From an uncultured Collinsella sp. (GTDB lineage: Bacteria > Actinomycetota > Coriobacteriia > Coriobacteriales > Coriobacteriaceae), in NCBI GenBank assembly GCA_902491765.1, contig CABUIY010000007.1, positions 1-64,000 of the forward strand: a stretch of 64,000 bases of DNA, written 5' to 3'. Numbering within the stretch: position 1 is the first letter of the stretch; every line of letters begins with the position of its first letter. Positions 49,767 through 58,051 of the stretch are shown piece by piece. Under the pieces are notes generated by a model, which saw only the letters and a list, made by a program, of their open reading frames with translations, made no database searches and was not told the DNA's origin. Both the position numbers and the translations under genes were made by a program.

Positions 49767-49787
49767 ACTGAGGGCAGCGTCGAGCCG

Positions 49788-49813
49788 TTACGCGGTTTGG
49801 TAAAACCGCGTAA
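49788..49813 (-). terminator. hairpin just after htpG
   Basis: TTACGCGGTTT (49788-49798) pairs with AAACCGCGTAA (49803-49813), 9 bases past the htpG stop. No T tract follows on the minus strand, so the role is uncertain. Confidence 0.5.
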
Positions 49814-49821
49814 ATACCTAA

Positions 49822-51846
49822 CTACATCAAGTTGCAAACAGTTGCTGCGAAGGCAACGGGGTCCTCGGGCAGAATGCCCTCGACCAGCAGGGCCTGGTCA
49901 TAGAGCAAACCGGAGTACTGCTTGATCTTGTCGGCGTCGCCCGCCTTCTGAGCGGCGACGAGCTTGGAAAAGACCGGGTGCTTGGCGTTGAGCTCGAGCA
50001 CGCGCTGGCTCTTGGGCATACCGTCGGGCGCGCCCTCGGGACCCTTCTGGAGCACCTTCTCCATCTCGAGCGAAAGTGGGCCCTCGGTGGTGATGCAAGC
50101 GGGGGCATCGGTCAGGCGCGCAGAGACGGCAACTTTCTCGACCTTGTCACCGAGCGCCTCCTTCATAGCGCTAAAGAGGTCCTCGTTTTCCTTGGTGGCG
50201 TCCTCGGCCTCCTTCTTCTCGTCCTCGGTCGCCAGGTCAAGGTCACCGGTCGCGACGTTCTTGAGCTCCAGATGACGATCCTCGACCTCGGGCTCGGCAC
50301 CGTCGGCCACAGCCTTCTCGGCGGCCTCGCGGGCAGCATCGTCCTCGTAGATCTTGGGCATATCGGCGGCAACGTACTCACGCATAGCCTGGAACGTGAA
50401 CTCATCCACATCCTGCGTCAGTAGCAGCACGTCATAGCCGCGGTCGAGCACGCCCTTTACCACGGGCATCTTGGCCAAGCGCTCACGCGAGTCGCCGGCG
50501 GCGTAGTAGATGGCCTTCTGATCCTCGGGCATGCCCTTGGCATACTCGGCCAGGGTAATCATCTTCTGTTCCTTGGCAGACCAGAACAGCAACAGATCGG
50601 CGAGCTCATCGGCCTTCATGCCATAGCTCGAGTAGATGCCGTACTTAAGACCGCGGCCAAAGTTCTCAAAGAACTTCTCGTAGGCCTCGCGGTCGTTGTC
50701 ACGCATATCCTCAAGGTCGGCGGTAATCTTCTTTTCCACGCGCTTGGCGATGGCCTTAAGCTGACGGTTCTGCTGCAACGTCTCACGCGAGATGTTGAGC
50801 GACACGTCAGCAGAATCCACGACGCCGCGAACAAAGTTGTAGTAGTCGGGCAGCAGGTCGTCGCACTTCTCCATAATCAGCACGTTGGAGCTGTAGAGCG
50901 CCAGGCCCTTCTCGTAGTCCTTGCTGTACAGATCGAACGGCGCGCGGTCCGGCACAAACAGCAGGGCGTCATACTCGAGCGTGCCCTCGGCATGGAAGCT
51001 GATGGTGCGCGCAGGATCGTCAAAGTCGTGGAACGTGGACTTGTAGAACTCGTCGTAGTCCTTCTGCTCGACATCGGAGCTGCGCTTTTTCCAGATCGGC
51101 GTCATGGAGTTGATGGTCTCGAGCTCCTGGTAGTCCTCGTACTCGGGCTTGTAATCATCCGGCGCGTCCTCGGGCTTGGGCTTCTGGCGGCTCTTGGACA
51201 CCATCATCTGAATCGGATAGCGCACATAGTTGCTGTACTGCTGAATCAGGCTCTTGAGGCCCCACTCGGTCAGGAAGCGATCGTAGGTCTCGGCCTCGCC
51301 GTCGGCGTCGAGCTTCTCGTTCTCACGCAGCGTCAGAATGACATCGGTACCGTGCTCGGCGCGCTCGCCGTCCTCGATGGTATACCCCTCAAGACCATCA
51401 GACTCCCACACGTGAGCGGTGTCCTCGCCATAGGCGCGGCTGACGACCTTCACATGGCTGGCGACCATAAAAGCCGAGTAGAAGCCCACGCCAAACTGGC
51501 CGATGATGTCGACATCCGAACCCTGCTGCTCGGCGTTCTCGGTCTTAAACTCCTCGGAGCCGGAATGGGCGATGGTGCCCAGATTGCGCTCGAGCTCCTC
51601 GGCGGTCATGCCAATGCCGTTATCCGAGATGGTAATGGTGCGGGCGTCTTTATCAAAGGAGACGCGAATGGCCAGGTCGCCCTGGTCGATCTTGACGCTC
51701 GGGTCCTGCAGGCTCTTAAAGTTGAGCTTGTCGACGGCGTCGCTCGCGTTAGAGATAAGCTCGCGCAGGAAGATTTCTTTATTGGTGTAGATGGAGTTGA
51801 TCATGAGGTCGAGCAGTTTTTTGCTCTCGGTCTTAAATTGACGCAT
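49822..51846 (-). CDS. htpG: molecular chaperone HtpG (Hsp90)
   Basis: A 674-residue Hsp90. The GHKL ATPase domain (1-220) has LRELISNASDAVDKL, ISDNGIGMTAEEL and GQFGVGFYSAFMVA. The middle domain starts at about residue 230 (NSMTPIWKKRSSDV; LYSSNVLIMEKCDDLLPDY) and the C-terminal dimerisation part ends in CNLM. An acidic Glu/Ala-rich insert lies around residues 510-560. AAAGGAC precedes the ATG. TATAAA lies about 75 bases upstream as a possible -10. No CIRCE element was seen. Its 3' side carries hairpins and family 2 copy A. Confidence 0.97.
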   Translation of the reverse strand: MRQFKTESKKLLDLMINSIYTNKEIFLRELISNASDAVDKLNFKSLQDPSVKIDQGDLAIRVSFDKDARTITISDNGIGMTAEELERNLGTIAHSGSEEFKTENAEQQGSDVDIIGQFGVGFYSAFMVASHVKVVSRAYGEDTAHVWESDGLEGYTIEDGERAEHGTDVILTLRENEKLDADGEAETYDRFLTEWGLKSLIQQYSNYVRYPIQMMVSKSRQKPKPEDAPDDYKPEYEDYQELETINSMTPIWKKRSSDVEQKDYDEFYKSTFHDFDDPARTISFHAEGTLEYDALLFVPDRAPFDLYSKDYEKGLALYSSNVLIMEKCDDLLPDYYNFVRGVVDSADVSLNISRETLQQNRQLKAIAKRVEKKITADLEDMRDNDREAYEKFFENFGRGLKYGIYSSYGMKADELADLLLFWSAKEQKMITLAEYAKGMPEDQKAIYYAAGDSRERLAKMPVVKGVLDRGYDVLLLTQDVDEFTFQAMREYVAADMPKIYEDDAAREAAEKAVADGAEPEVEDRHLELKNVATGDLDLATEDEKKEAEDATKENEDLFSAMKEALGDKVEKVAVSARLTDAPACITTEGPLSLEMEKVLQKGPEGAPDGMPKSQRVLELNAKHPVFSKLVAAQKAGDADKIKQYSGLLYDQALLVEGILPEDPVAFAATVCNLM

Positions 51847-52048
51847 GTGCAGTCCTTTCGCGCTACCCCCGTCCGCAAAAACGGCCCGGTCGCCCGAGCC
51901 GCATCGCAGACCTGCTATGTTCAGACTTAGATTTTATAACCCATTAGCGCGCATATATACATACGGAATCGAAAAACTGTATGTCTAAGCGCTCCGATGC
52001 GCCAATTGCCAAGGAGTGTCCCCAACTGCCGGCAGAAAAGGAACGTCC

Positions 52049-52552
52049 CTATCTGCCACCCTCGACCCGCTTGGCCATCCAGGCGTGGGGCTGACCTTCA
52101 TCCTCGTAATCTACCGGCGCGATCTGCGCGTAACCCGCCTTGGCATAGAGTGGCAGCACGTATTCCTGCGCATGCAGTTTTATGAGCTTGGCACCGGCAT
52201 CACACGCAGCGGCATCACTGGCCTCGACGATCTTGCTCGCCAGACCGCGACGGCGCATGCTCGGCAGCACAGCCACGCGCCCCATAATGTAGGTCTCCCC
52301 CGCCACAACGCCTTCGTCCATGTCGCATGCCGGCAACACCGGGGCCTCTGCGTCAGCCACGCGCTCAAGCTCTTCGGGAAACACGCGCGAGCAACCGGCA
52401 AGCTCGCCGTCTACATAGAGCGTCACATGAATGCAGTTCTGATCCTCGTCGATAGCGTCGAACTCATTCTCGTAGCCCTGCTCGTCCATAAAAACGACGC
52501 GGCGCACCAACGCCGCATCATCAAAGCATCCCGTCTTAAGTTGGATATCCAT
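52049..52552 (-). CDS. GNAT-family N-acetyltransferase
   Basis: A 167-residue single-domain GNAT. The acetyl-CoA site is in IMGRVAVLPSMRRRGLASKI (motif A, R-x-x-G-L-A). The tail (LPLYAKAGYAQIAPVDYEDE) matches the ElaA/YjcF subgroup. The substrate is unknown. AAAGGGC precedes the ATG at 52552. It lies 39 bases downstream of the cpsB-like gene, so it may be transcribed with the cps module. Confidence 0.87.
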   Translation of the reverse strand: MDIQLKTGCFDDAALVRRVVFMDEQGYENEFDAIDEDQNCIHVTLYVDGELAGCSRVFPEELERVADAEAPVLPACDMDEGVVAGETYIMGRVAVLPSMRRRGLASKIVEASDAAACDAGAKLIKLHAQEYVLPLYAKAGYAQIAPVDYEDEGQPHAWMAKRVEGGR

Positions 52553-52591
52553 GGCTGCCCTTTCATTCAATGCGAACGTTAGGGACAGATA

Positions 52592-53242
52592 TTAGCGAAA
52601 ATGAGCTCCGCGCACGCTAAACTTCGCGCGAGCCTTCGCCAGGCAATCGTAATGACCCACGTTATGGGCATCGCTCGCGATGAAGCTGTACAGGTTCTGA
52701 TCGAACAGGCGCTGTGCCGGCTTTTTCTCGCGACCAAAGCGACCGCCGGCAATAAAGTCCGCCGAAGCCTGCAGCTTGCAGCCCATATCGACCAGGCGCT
52801 CCGCCACGCTTACATCCTTTTGAACCGCACGATAGCGCTCAGGATGAGCGATGATCACATGGTAGCCACGGCACTGCAAATCGTAAATCGTGTTCTCGTA
52901 CTCTCTAAACGCATACGCATCGGCATGCGTCGAAAGTTCGAGCAGAAACTCGTTGGTCCCATCGAAATGCAAGTGCTCCGCGGCATCGATACCAAGCTCA
53001 ACGAGCTTTCGATGGTTGACCTCGAAGCCCATCTGGAGCGGAAAACCGTCAGCGTTATCACGCAGCAGCTCAAAGGCATCCCACATCTTGTCGTAATCAA
53101 AATAGGGATCACGGCAGTGAGGAGTGCAAACGATTCTGGTTACACCGGCCCGCTTGGCAGCCTCGAGCATCGCCAAGCTCTCATCGAGATCGGCGGCGCC
53201 GTCGTCTACACCCGGCAAGATATGGCAATGAATGTCACGCAT
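52592..53242 (-). CDS. cpsB: CpsB/YwqE-type PHP tyrosine-protein phosphatase
   Basis: A 216-residue PHP-domain, metal-dependent phosphatase. Metal-binding motifs: DIHCHILPGVDDGAADL (3-19), CTPHCRDPYF, LLELSTHADAY, VIIAHPERYRA and FIASDAHNVGH. It removes phosphate from the tyrosine cluster of CpsD. It lies 17 bases downstream of cpsD in a three-gene unit, cpsC-cpsD-cpsB. No glycosyltransferase or polymerase genes follow. Confidence 0.9.
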   Translation of the reverse strand: MRDIHCHILPGVDDGAADLDESLAMLEAAKRAGVTRIVCTPHCRDPYFDYDKMWDAFELLRDNADGFPLQMGFEVNHRKLVELGIDAAEHLHFDGTNEFLLELSTHADAYAFREYENTIYDLQCRGYHVIIAHPERYRAVQKDVSVAERLVDMGCKLQASADFIAGGRFGREKKPAQRLFDQNLYSFIASDAHNVGHYDCLAKARAKFSVRGAHFR

Positions 53243-53259
53243 AGGTCAGCCTTAATCAA

Positions 53260-53997
53260 CTAAACGTTTGCTCGGTTGGTGAAGATGCCCTTTTTGGAAG
53301 TCCCCTGATCGTCGGAGCCCTTCTTCACCTTCTTACCGTCCTTGGTGTAGTAGGAGTAGTAGTACTCGCTGGTCTCGGTCTCGCAGTAGTTCATAACGGT
53401 ACCGATGAGCTTGACCTTCTCGGACTTCTTAAGCTGACCGATGGCGTTGAGCGCCTCCTCGCGCTTGGTGAAATCCTCACGCACGACAAAAAGCGCACCG
53501 TCGGTCAGACTTGCGATCTCGGCAGCATCGATGAAAGTGCCGACCGGGGGAGCATCAAAGATGACGTACTGGAACTTGGCGGACAGTGCCTTTACCAGCT
53601 TGGCAAAGCGGTGAGAGACGATGATGTCGGCAGGATTGGGAATATGCGGCTCGGCATCGAGGAAGTAGAAGTTCTTCTGACCCGTCTCGACAATTGCCTG
53701 GTCAATGGAGATCTGCTCGGAAAGAACCGCATAGAGTCCGCCGCGCGAACGAACGCCGAGCATATCGGAAAGGGACCTGCGGCGCATATCGGCCTCGACC
53801 AAGAGCACGGACTTGCCGCTCGTGGCGATTGCCTGAGCAAGGTTAATGGAAACCGTAGACTTGCCCTCGTTGGGAATCGAGGACGTGACGGTGATGGTGC
53901 GAATGGGGTCGTCCACACTCGCAAAGCGGATGTTGGCCAGAAGGGTCTTGGCGGCATTCTGTACAACGAGCTTATCGGTGTTCTTTGCCTTAGCCAT
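53260..53997 (-). CDS. cpsD: CpsD-type bacterial tyrosine kinase
   Basis: A 245-residue BY-kinase. Walker A SSIPNEGKSTV, Walker A' VLLVEADMRRRSL, Walker B YVIFDAPPVG. The C-terminal region has a Tyr cluster (SEYYYSYYTKDGKK) that is autophosphorylated. It needs the cytoplasmic tail of CpsC for activation, controlling capsule or exopolysaccharide assembly. It starts 2 bases after the cpsC stop. The tail beyond the cluster (KKGSDDQGTSKKGIFTNR) is longer than in streptococcal CpsD. Confidence 0.92.
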   Translation of the reverse strand: MAKAKNTDKLVVQNAAKTLLANIRFASVDDPIRTITVTSSIPNEGKSTVSINLAQAIATSGKSVLLVEADMRRRSLSDMLGVRSRGGLYAVLSEQISIDQAIVETGQKNFYFLDAEPHIPNPADIIVSHRFAKLVKALSAKFQYVIFDAPPVGTFIDAAEIASLTDGALFVVREDFTKREEALNAIGQLKKSEKVKLIGTVMNYCETETSEYYYSYYTKDGKKVKKGSDDQGTSKKGIFTNRANV

Positions 53998-53999
53998 GC

Positions 54000-54656
54000 C
54001 TATTTACCACCTTTCATAGCCGGAATTCGGCCAACAACGGGAATGCCCAGGAGCTCTTCTGCCTCTTCGGCGCCGCGGATGCGGGTATTGAGCATGTCTG
54101 CCAAAACGACATAGGCAACTGCGATAAAGATGCCCGCGAGGAACGCGACAGCAACGTACAGCATACGCTTGGGACCGCTGGGGGCTTCGGGGGTCTTAGC
54201 CTCGTCGATAACGTTGATGCTCTGGGCAGCGCCGACGTTCTGAGCGACCGTACTCACCGAGCTGGCCATGGCCTTTGCGACCTTAGCCGTCTCCTTGGCA
54301 TCGGTGCCGGTAACCGAAAGCGTAATGACACGCGTGGTGGTCTCGGAGGAAACAGACACCTTGTAGTCATCCAGATCGGTGAGGCCCAGTTCATTGGCTG
54401 CGCCGCTCTTAACGCTATCGCTATCCAGCAGCGTGGCGATATCGTTGGAAAGCATCTGGCTCGCCGAGAGATCGTTGTAGCTCATCTGACCGCTATCGTC
54501 GGTCTTGGCGAGAATGTACATGCTCGTCGTCGCGGTATAGGTGTTGTCCATCGCAACGAAGGACACGATGCCCATGGCGATCGCGCAGACCACCGGAAGG
54601 GTGATGACCAGCTGAAGGTGCTTCTTCAGCAGCTGGAACAGTTCGAGAAGGGTCAT
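54000..54656 (-). CDS. cpsC: CpsC/Wzz-type chain-length and kinase-activator membrane protein
   Basis: A 218-residue protein with two membrane helices (about 18-40, LVITLPVVCAIAMGIVSFVA, and about 165-190, YVAVAFLAGIFIAVAYVVL) around an extracellular domain with the Wzz fold (YTATTSMYILAKTDDSGQ, VITLSVTGTDAKETAKVA). The cytoplasmic tail (TRIRGAEEAEELLGIPVVGR) activates CpsD. First gene of the module, with no terminator before cpsD. Promoter elements upstream are not clear. Confidence 0.92.
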   Translation of the reverse strand: MTLLELFQLLKKHLQLVITLPVVCAIAMGIVSFVAMDNTYTATTSMYILAKTDDSGQMSYNDLSASQMLSNDIATLLDSDSVKSGAANELGLTDLDDYKVSVSSETTTRVITLSVTGTDAKETAKVAKAMASSVSTVAQNVGAAQSINVIDEAKTPEAPSGPKRMLYVAVAFLAGIFIAVAYVVLADMLNTRIRGAEEAEELLGIPVVGRIPAMKGGK

Positions 54657-54797
54657 GCAGCTTGCCTTTCATTTCCCCAGTTCGGATTGACAAAACTGTT
54701 CGTATGTTATCGCATCTTTTTACCGAGACCAAACTCTATACATAAGAAACAGGCTCTCCTGTAAAAATGTCGGAAGCAATCGTAAAATTGCACAACA

Positions 54798-54826
54798 ACG
54801 CCGCACCCGAAAGTCAAATGCGGCGT
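54798..54826 (-). terminator. hairpin downstream of the PhoR-like gene
   Basis: ACGCCGCA (54798-54805) pairs with TGCGGCGT (54819-54826). On the minus strand TGTTGTGC follows, a weak T-rich tail. Confidence 0.55.
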
Positions 54827-54851
54827 CTGCATCAATATCTATGTTGTATCG

Positions 54852-56276
54852 CTATGCGAATGGCTCGTCCTGCCGTATGGGAAACGTCACCGTAATGGTG
54901 GTTCCCACGCCCAACTCGCTCGACAAATCGAGCGTGGCGTGATGATACAGGGCCGCATGCTTGACAATGGCAAGCCCCAGACCGGTTCCGCCGCGCGCCT
55001 TGGACCTACTCTTGTCCACGCGATAGAACCGCTCAAATACCTTGCCCTGTTCTTCAGGCGCGATACCGATTCCCGTGTCGGCGACCGCGAGGAACGGATG
55101 GCCTTCGTCGTTGGTGCCGCACTGCAGCGTAACCGCACCGCCGGGTCGATTGTAGCGGATGGCGTTGCTCGCCAGATTATAGATGAGCTCGTCAATCAAG
55201 CGCGACACGCCTTCGATGACCACAGGCTTGGTCTCATGACTTATCGTCACATTCGCCTGACGGGCGACCTGTTCAAGACGCTGCTCAACCGCGTAGATGG
55301 CACGCGAGAGCTCAATAGGCTCCGTGGAACCAATGGGCACCGCCTCGCCCTCAGTTGCACGCTCGGCCTCGTCCAAGTTAGACAGCGTAAGGATGTCGTT
55401 GACGAGCGCTGCCAAGCGGCCCGCCTCACGATAGATGCGACCGCCAAAGTTGCGCAGGTCGCCCTCGCCCTCGACCATGCCGTTTGCGATGAGCTCGGCA
55501 TAGCCCGAAATCGCCGTAAGCGGCGTCTTGAGCTCATGGGTGATATTCGCCGTGAACTCGCGGCGCATACGGTCGTTGTCCGCTAGCACCGCCATTTGGC
55601 GCTTGAGTTCCTGGCGCTGCGACTCGATACGCTCAAGCATGGGGACCATCTCGGCATAGGCGTGCTCATAGCTACGGCGTGGGTGGTCCAAATCCACCTC
55701 TTGCAACGGCGCGATGATGGCACGGGACTCGCGGCGCGCCATAAAAAACGAGAGTACCGCACCCGCTGCTGCGATAAGCAGCATCGGCGCCACCATCGAC
55801 AGCAAAATCGCCGCAACGCCAGGCTGGGCCTGCGCCAAGCGGACAACCTGGCCGTTATCAAGGGCGACGGCGCGATACAGCATAATCTCGTCGAGCGTAG
55901 AGCTTGCGCGCTCCGCGGAACCCAAACCACTCTCAAAGGCCTCGATGACCTCGGGGCGATCGCCATGGTTGGGCAGTGTGGAAGGCGACGCCTCGTTGTC
56001 GTAGGCAACCGATCCATCCTTGTTAATCAGCGTGATTCGCAAGTCCTCGCGATCGAGACTACGCAAGAACGGGATGGGCTCCTGCTGTTCGTCGAGAGCG
56101 GCAGCAATGAGCTCGGTTTCCTGCGCCAGATTGGTACTCGTGGCATCCGCCAAGGTGTTTTGCACAAAGAACGCACCCAGCACCGTAAACGCCACGATAA
56201 CCGCCATGGCGCAGACAAAGATCGTCACAAAAACGCGGTGCGACAGCGTATGTTTTCCCTGGGGGGCGAAGACCAC
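54852..56276 (-). CDS. phoR: PhoR-like sensor histidine kinase
   Basis: A 474-residue kinase. Two membrane helices (about 15-38 and 155-178) enclose an extracytoplasmic sensor. The kinase core has the His in NITHELKTPLTAISGYAEL, the N box ELIYNLASNAIRYNRPGG, G1 VADTGIGIAPEEQ and G2 GGTGLGLAIVKHAALYH. The start is GTG 56276, with GGAGGAG inside the 3' end of the response regulator gene 4 bases away. Placed after phoB-like and pstB genes, it fits phosphate sensing, but the sensor domain itself does not prove this. Confidence 0.9.
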   Translation of the reverse strand: MVFAPQGKHTLSHRVFVTIFVCAMAVIVAFTVLGAFFVQNTLADATSTNLAQETELIAAALDEQQEPIPFLRSLDREDLRITLINKDGSVAYDNEASPSTLPNHGDRPEVIEAFESGLGSAERASSTLDEIMLYRAVALDNGQVVRLAQAQPGVAAILLSMVAPMLLIAAAGAVLSFFMARRESRAIIAPLQEVDLDHPRRSYEHAYAEMVPMLERIESQRQELKRQMAVLADNDRMRREFTANITHELKTPLTAISGYAELIANGMVEGEGDLRNFGGRIYREAGRLAALVNDILTLSNLDEAERATEGEAVPIGSTEPIELSRAIYAVEQRLEQVARQANVTISHETKPVVIEGVSRLIDELIYNLASNAIRYNRPGGAVTLQCGTNDEGHPFLAVADTGIGIAPEEQGKVFERFYRVDKSRSKARGGTGLGLAIVKHAALYHHATLDLSSELGVGTTITVTFPIRQDEPFA

Positions 56277-56279
56277 GGG

Positions 56280-57008
56280 TTACTCCTCCGATGCGGTGGC
56301 CGCGGTGTCGTCACCTTCGGCACCATCACCGGCAGAAGGCTCGGCCAAGCGGTAGCCCACGCCGCGCACGGTCTCGATGGCGCTGGCATGCTCGCCCAGT
56401 TTTTGGCGAAGCGTCTGCACGTGCACGTCAACGGTGCGCGAACCGCCGTCGAAGTCCCAGCCCCACACGCTCTGCAGCAACGACTCACGGGTAAAGACCA
56501 CGCCGGGCTTGCGCATGAGGTACTCGAGCAGGTCGAACTCGCGCAGGGTGAGCTTAAGCGGCTCGCCGGCAACGGTCACCTCGCGATGGCTGGGCGAGAG
56601 CACGATGTCGCCCACGCTGAGCACATCGCTCGCCTGCTTGACCATGCCGCCGCGACGCAGCAGTGCGCGGCAGCGGCTCGCAAGCTCCATGAGCGAAAAC
56701 GGCTTAGTCAGGTAATCGTCGGCACCGCCATCGAGCGCCATCACCTTGTCGAGCTCGGTATCCTTGGCGGTAAGCATCATGATGGGCACCGTCGCCGTCA
56801 GGCGATCGGCACGCAGTCGACGCATAATCGCCAAGCCATCGGTATCGGGCAGCATGATGTCGAGCAGGACGGCATCGGGTACCCGTCGCGCCACGGCAGC
56901 CTTAAACTCACCGTCGCACGAAAAGCCTTCGGCCTCAATCCCCTGCTTGCGCAGTGCATAGACCGTCAAATCCCTGATGTTGTCATCGTCCTCGACGTAA
57001 TAGATCAT
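56280..57008 (-). CDS. phoB: PhoB-like OmpR-family response regulator
   Basis: A 242-residue regulator. The receiver has the acidic triad in YYVEDDDNI, the phospho-acceptor Asp in VLLDIMLPDTDG and Lys in YLTKPFS. The winged helix carries LREFDLLEYLMRKPGVVFTR and GGSRTVDVHVQTLRQKLGE. An acidic Ala/Asp/Glu tail of about 20 residues is added. ATG 57008 has AAAGGGG upstream. It lies 64 bases downstream of pstB and 3 bases before the kinase gene, so pstB-phoB-phoR probably form a unit. Confidence 0.9.
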   Translation of the reverse strand: MIYYVEDDDNIRDLTVYALRKQGIEAEGFSCDGEFKAAVARRVPDAVLLDIMLPDTDGLAIMRRLRADRLTATVPIMMLTAKDTELDKVMALDGGADDYLTKPFSLMELASRCRALLRRGGMVKQASDVLSVGDIVLSPSHREVTVAGEPLKLTLREFDLLEYLMRKPGVVFTRESLLQSVWGWDFDGGSRTVDVHVQTLRQKLGEHASAIETVRGVGYRLAEPSAGDGAEGDDTAATASEE

Positions 57009-57072
57009 GTTGAACCCCTTTGCGGCCGGCATGACCGCATCTTAACCCTAAAGGTACCTTTACTAGATGGTA

Positions 57073-57948
57073 TCAGCCAAAACGTCCCGTCAAATAATCC
57101 GCCGTGCGCGGATCGGTCGGATTCTTGAAGAGTTGCGCGGTGGGCGCGTGCTCCACCAGCTCACCCAGCAAAAAGAATGCGACCGAATCGGAGATACGCG
57201 CCGCCTGCTGCATATTGTGCGTAACGACCACGAGCGTGCAGGTCTCTTTGAGCTCACAGGCCAGCTGCTCCACCACCAGCGTCGACACAGGGTCGAGTGC
57301 CGAGGTCGGCTCGTCCATCAGCAGAATGTCGGGCTGCACGGCAAGTGCGCGGGCGATGCACAGACGCTGCTGCTGGCCGCCCGAAAGACCCAGACCCGAC
57401 TCTTTGAGCTTGTCCTTGACCTCATCCCATAGCGCAGCGCGACGAAGGGAGTCCTCGACCAGCTCATCCAGCGCAGCGCGATCGCGCACACCCATACCGC
57501 GCGGACCATACGCGACGTTGTCGTAGATGCTCATGGGAAACGGGTTGGGGCGCTGGAACACCATGCCCACGCGCTGGCGAAGGCGGCAGATGTCGTAGTC
57601 GCCCAGGATATCTTGACCATCGAGCGCAATCTTGCCCTCGATTCGGCAGTCCTTGATGCCGTCGTTCATGCGGTTAAAGCAGCGCAGCAACGTGGACTTT
57701 CCGCAGCCCGAAGGCCCGATGAACGAGGTAATCTGCTTGTCGCGAATCTTGATATTCACGTCCTTGAGCGCATGGTGGTCGCCATAGAACAGGTCGAGGC
57801 CCTCAACATCGATGCGCGTCGGCGAGGCGGCAAGATCCTCTGCCGTGGGGCGAGTCGCATCCCCAACCTCGCGCTCGTGCGCGGCCTCGGCCTGCGCTTT
57901 CATGAGTTCTTCAAGCTCCGTGGGCTCCACTGCCGCAGCAGCCGTCAT
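57073..57948 (-). CDS. pstB: PstB, phosphate ABC transporter ATP-binding protein
   Basis: A 291-residue ABC ATPase. Walker A FIGPSGCGKSTLLRC, PstB-specific RVGMVFQRPNPFPMSIYDNV, signature LGLSGGQQQRLCIARAL, Walker B ILLMDEPTSALDP, and VTHNMQQAARISD. An N-terminal extension of about 48 residues (Ala/Glu-rich) precedes the usual start region. GGAGGT precedes the ATG at 57948. pstS, pstC, pstA and phoU are not adjacent: the upstream gene is the VanS-like kinase. It must work with permease genes elsewhere. Confidence 0.95.
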   Translation of the reverse strand: MTAAAAVEPTELEELMKAQAEAAHEREVGDATRPTAEDLAASPTRIDVEGLDLFYGDHHALKDVNIKIRDKQITSFIGPSGCGKSTLLRCFNRMNDGIKDCRIEGKIALDGQDILGDYDICRLRQRVGMVFQRPNPFPMSIYDNVAYGPRGMGVRDRAALDELVEDSLRRAALWDEVKDKLKESGLGLSGGQQQRLCIARALAVQPDILLMDEPTSALDPVSTLVVEQLACELKETCTLVVVTHNMQQAARISDSVAFFLLGELVEHAPTAQLFKNPTDPRTADYLTGRFG

Positions 57949-58051
57949 ACCGCATACCTCCACATCGATATCAATTCAGCAGTATCGATAGTAGAAATCG
58001 CGGCTCATATGCACGTGAGCGCATTGTCAAGTGTTTGTAAGGGCACGCTGG

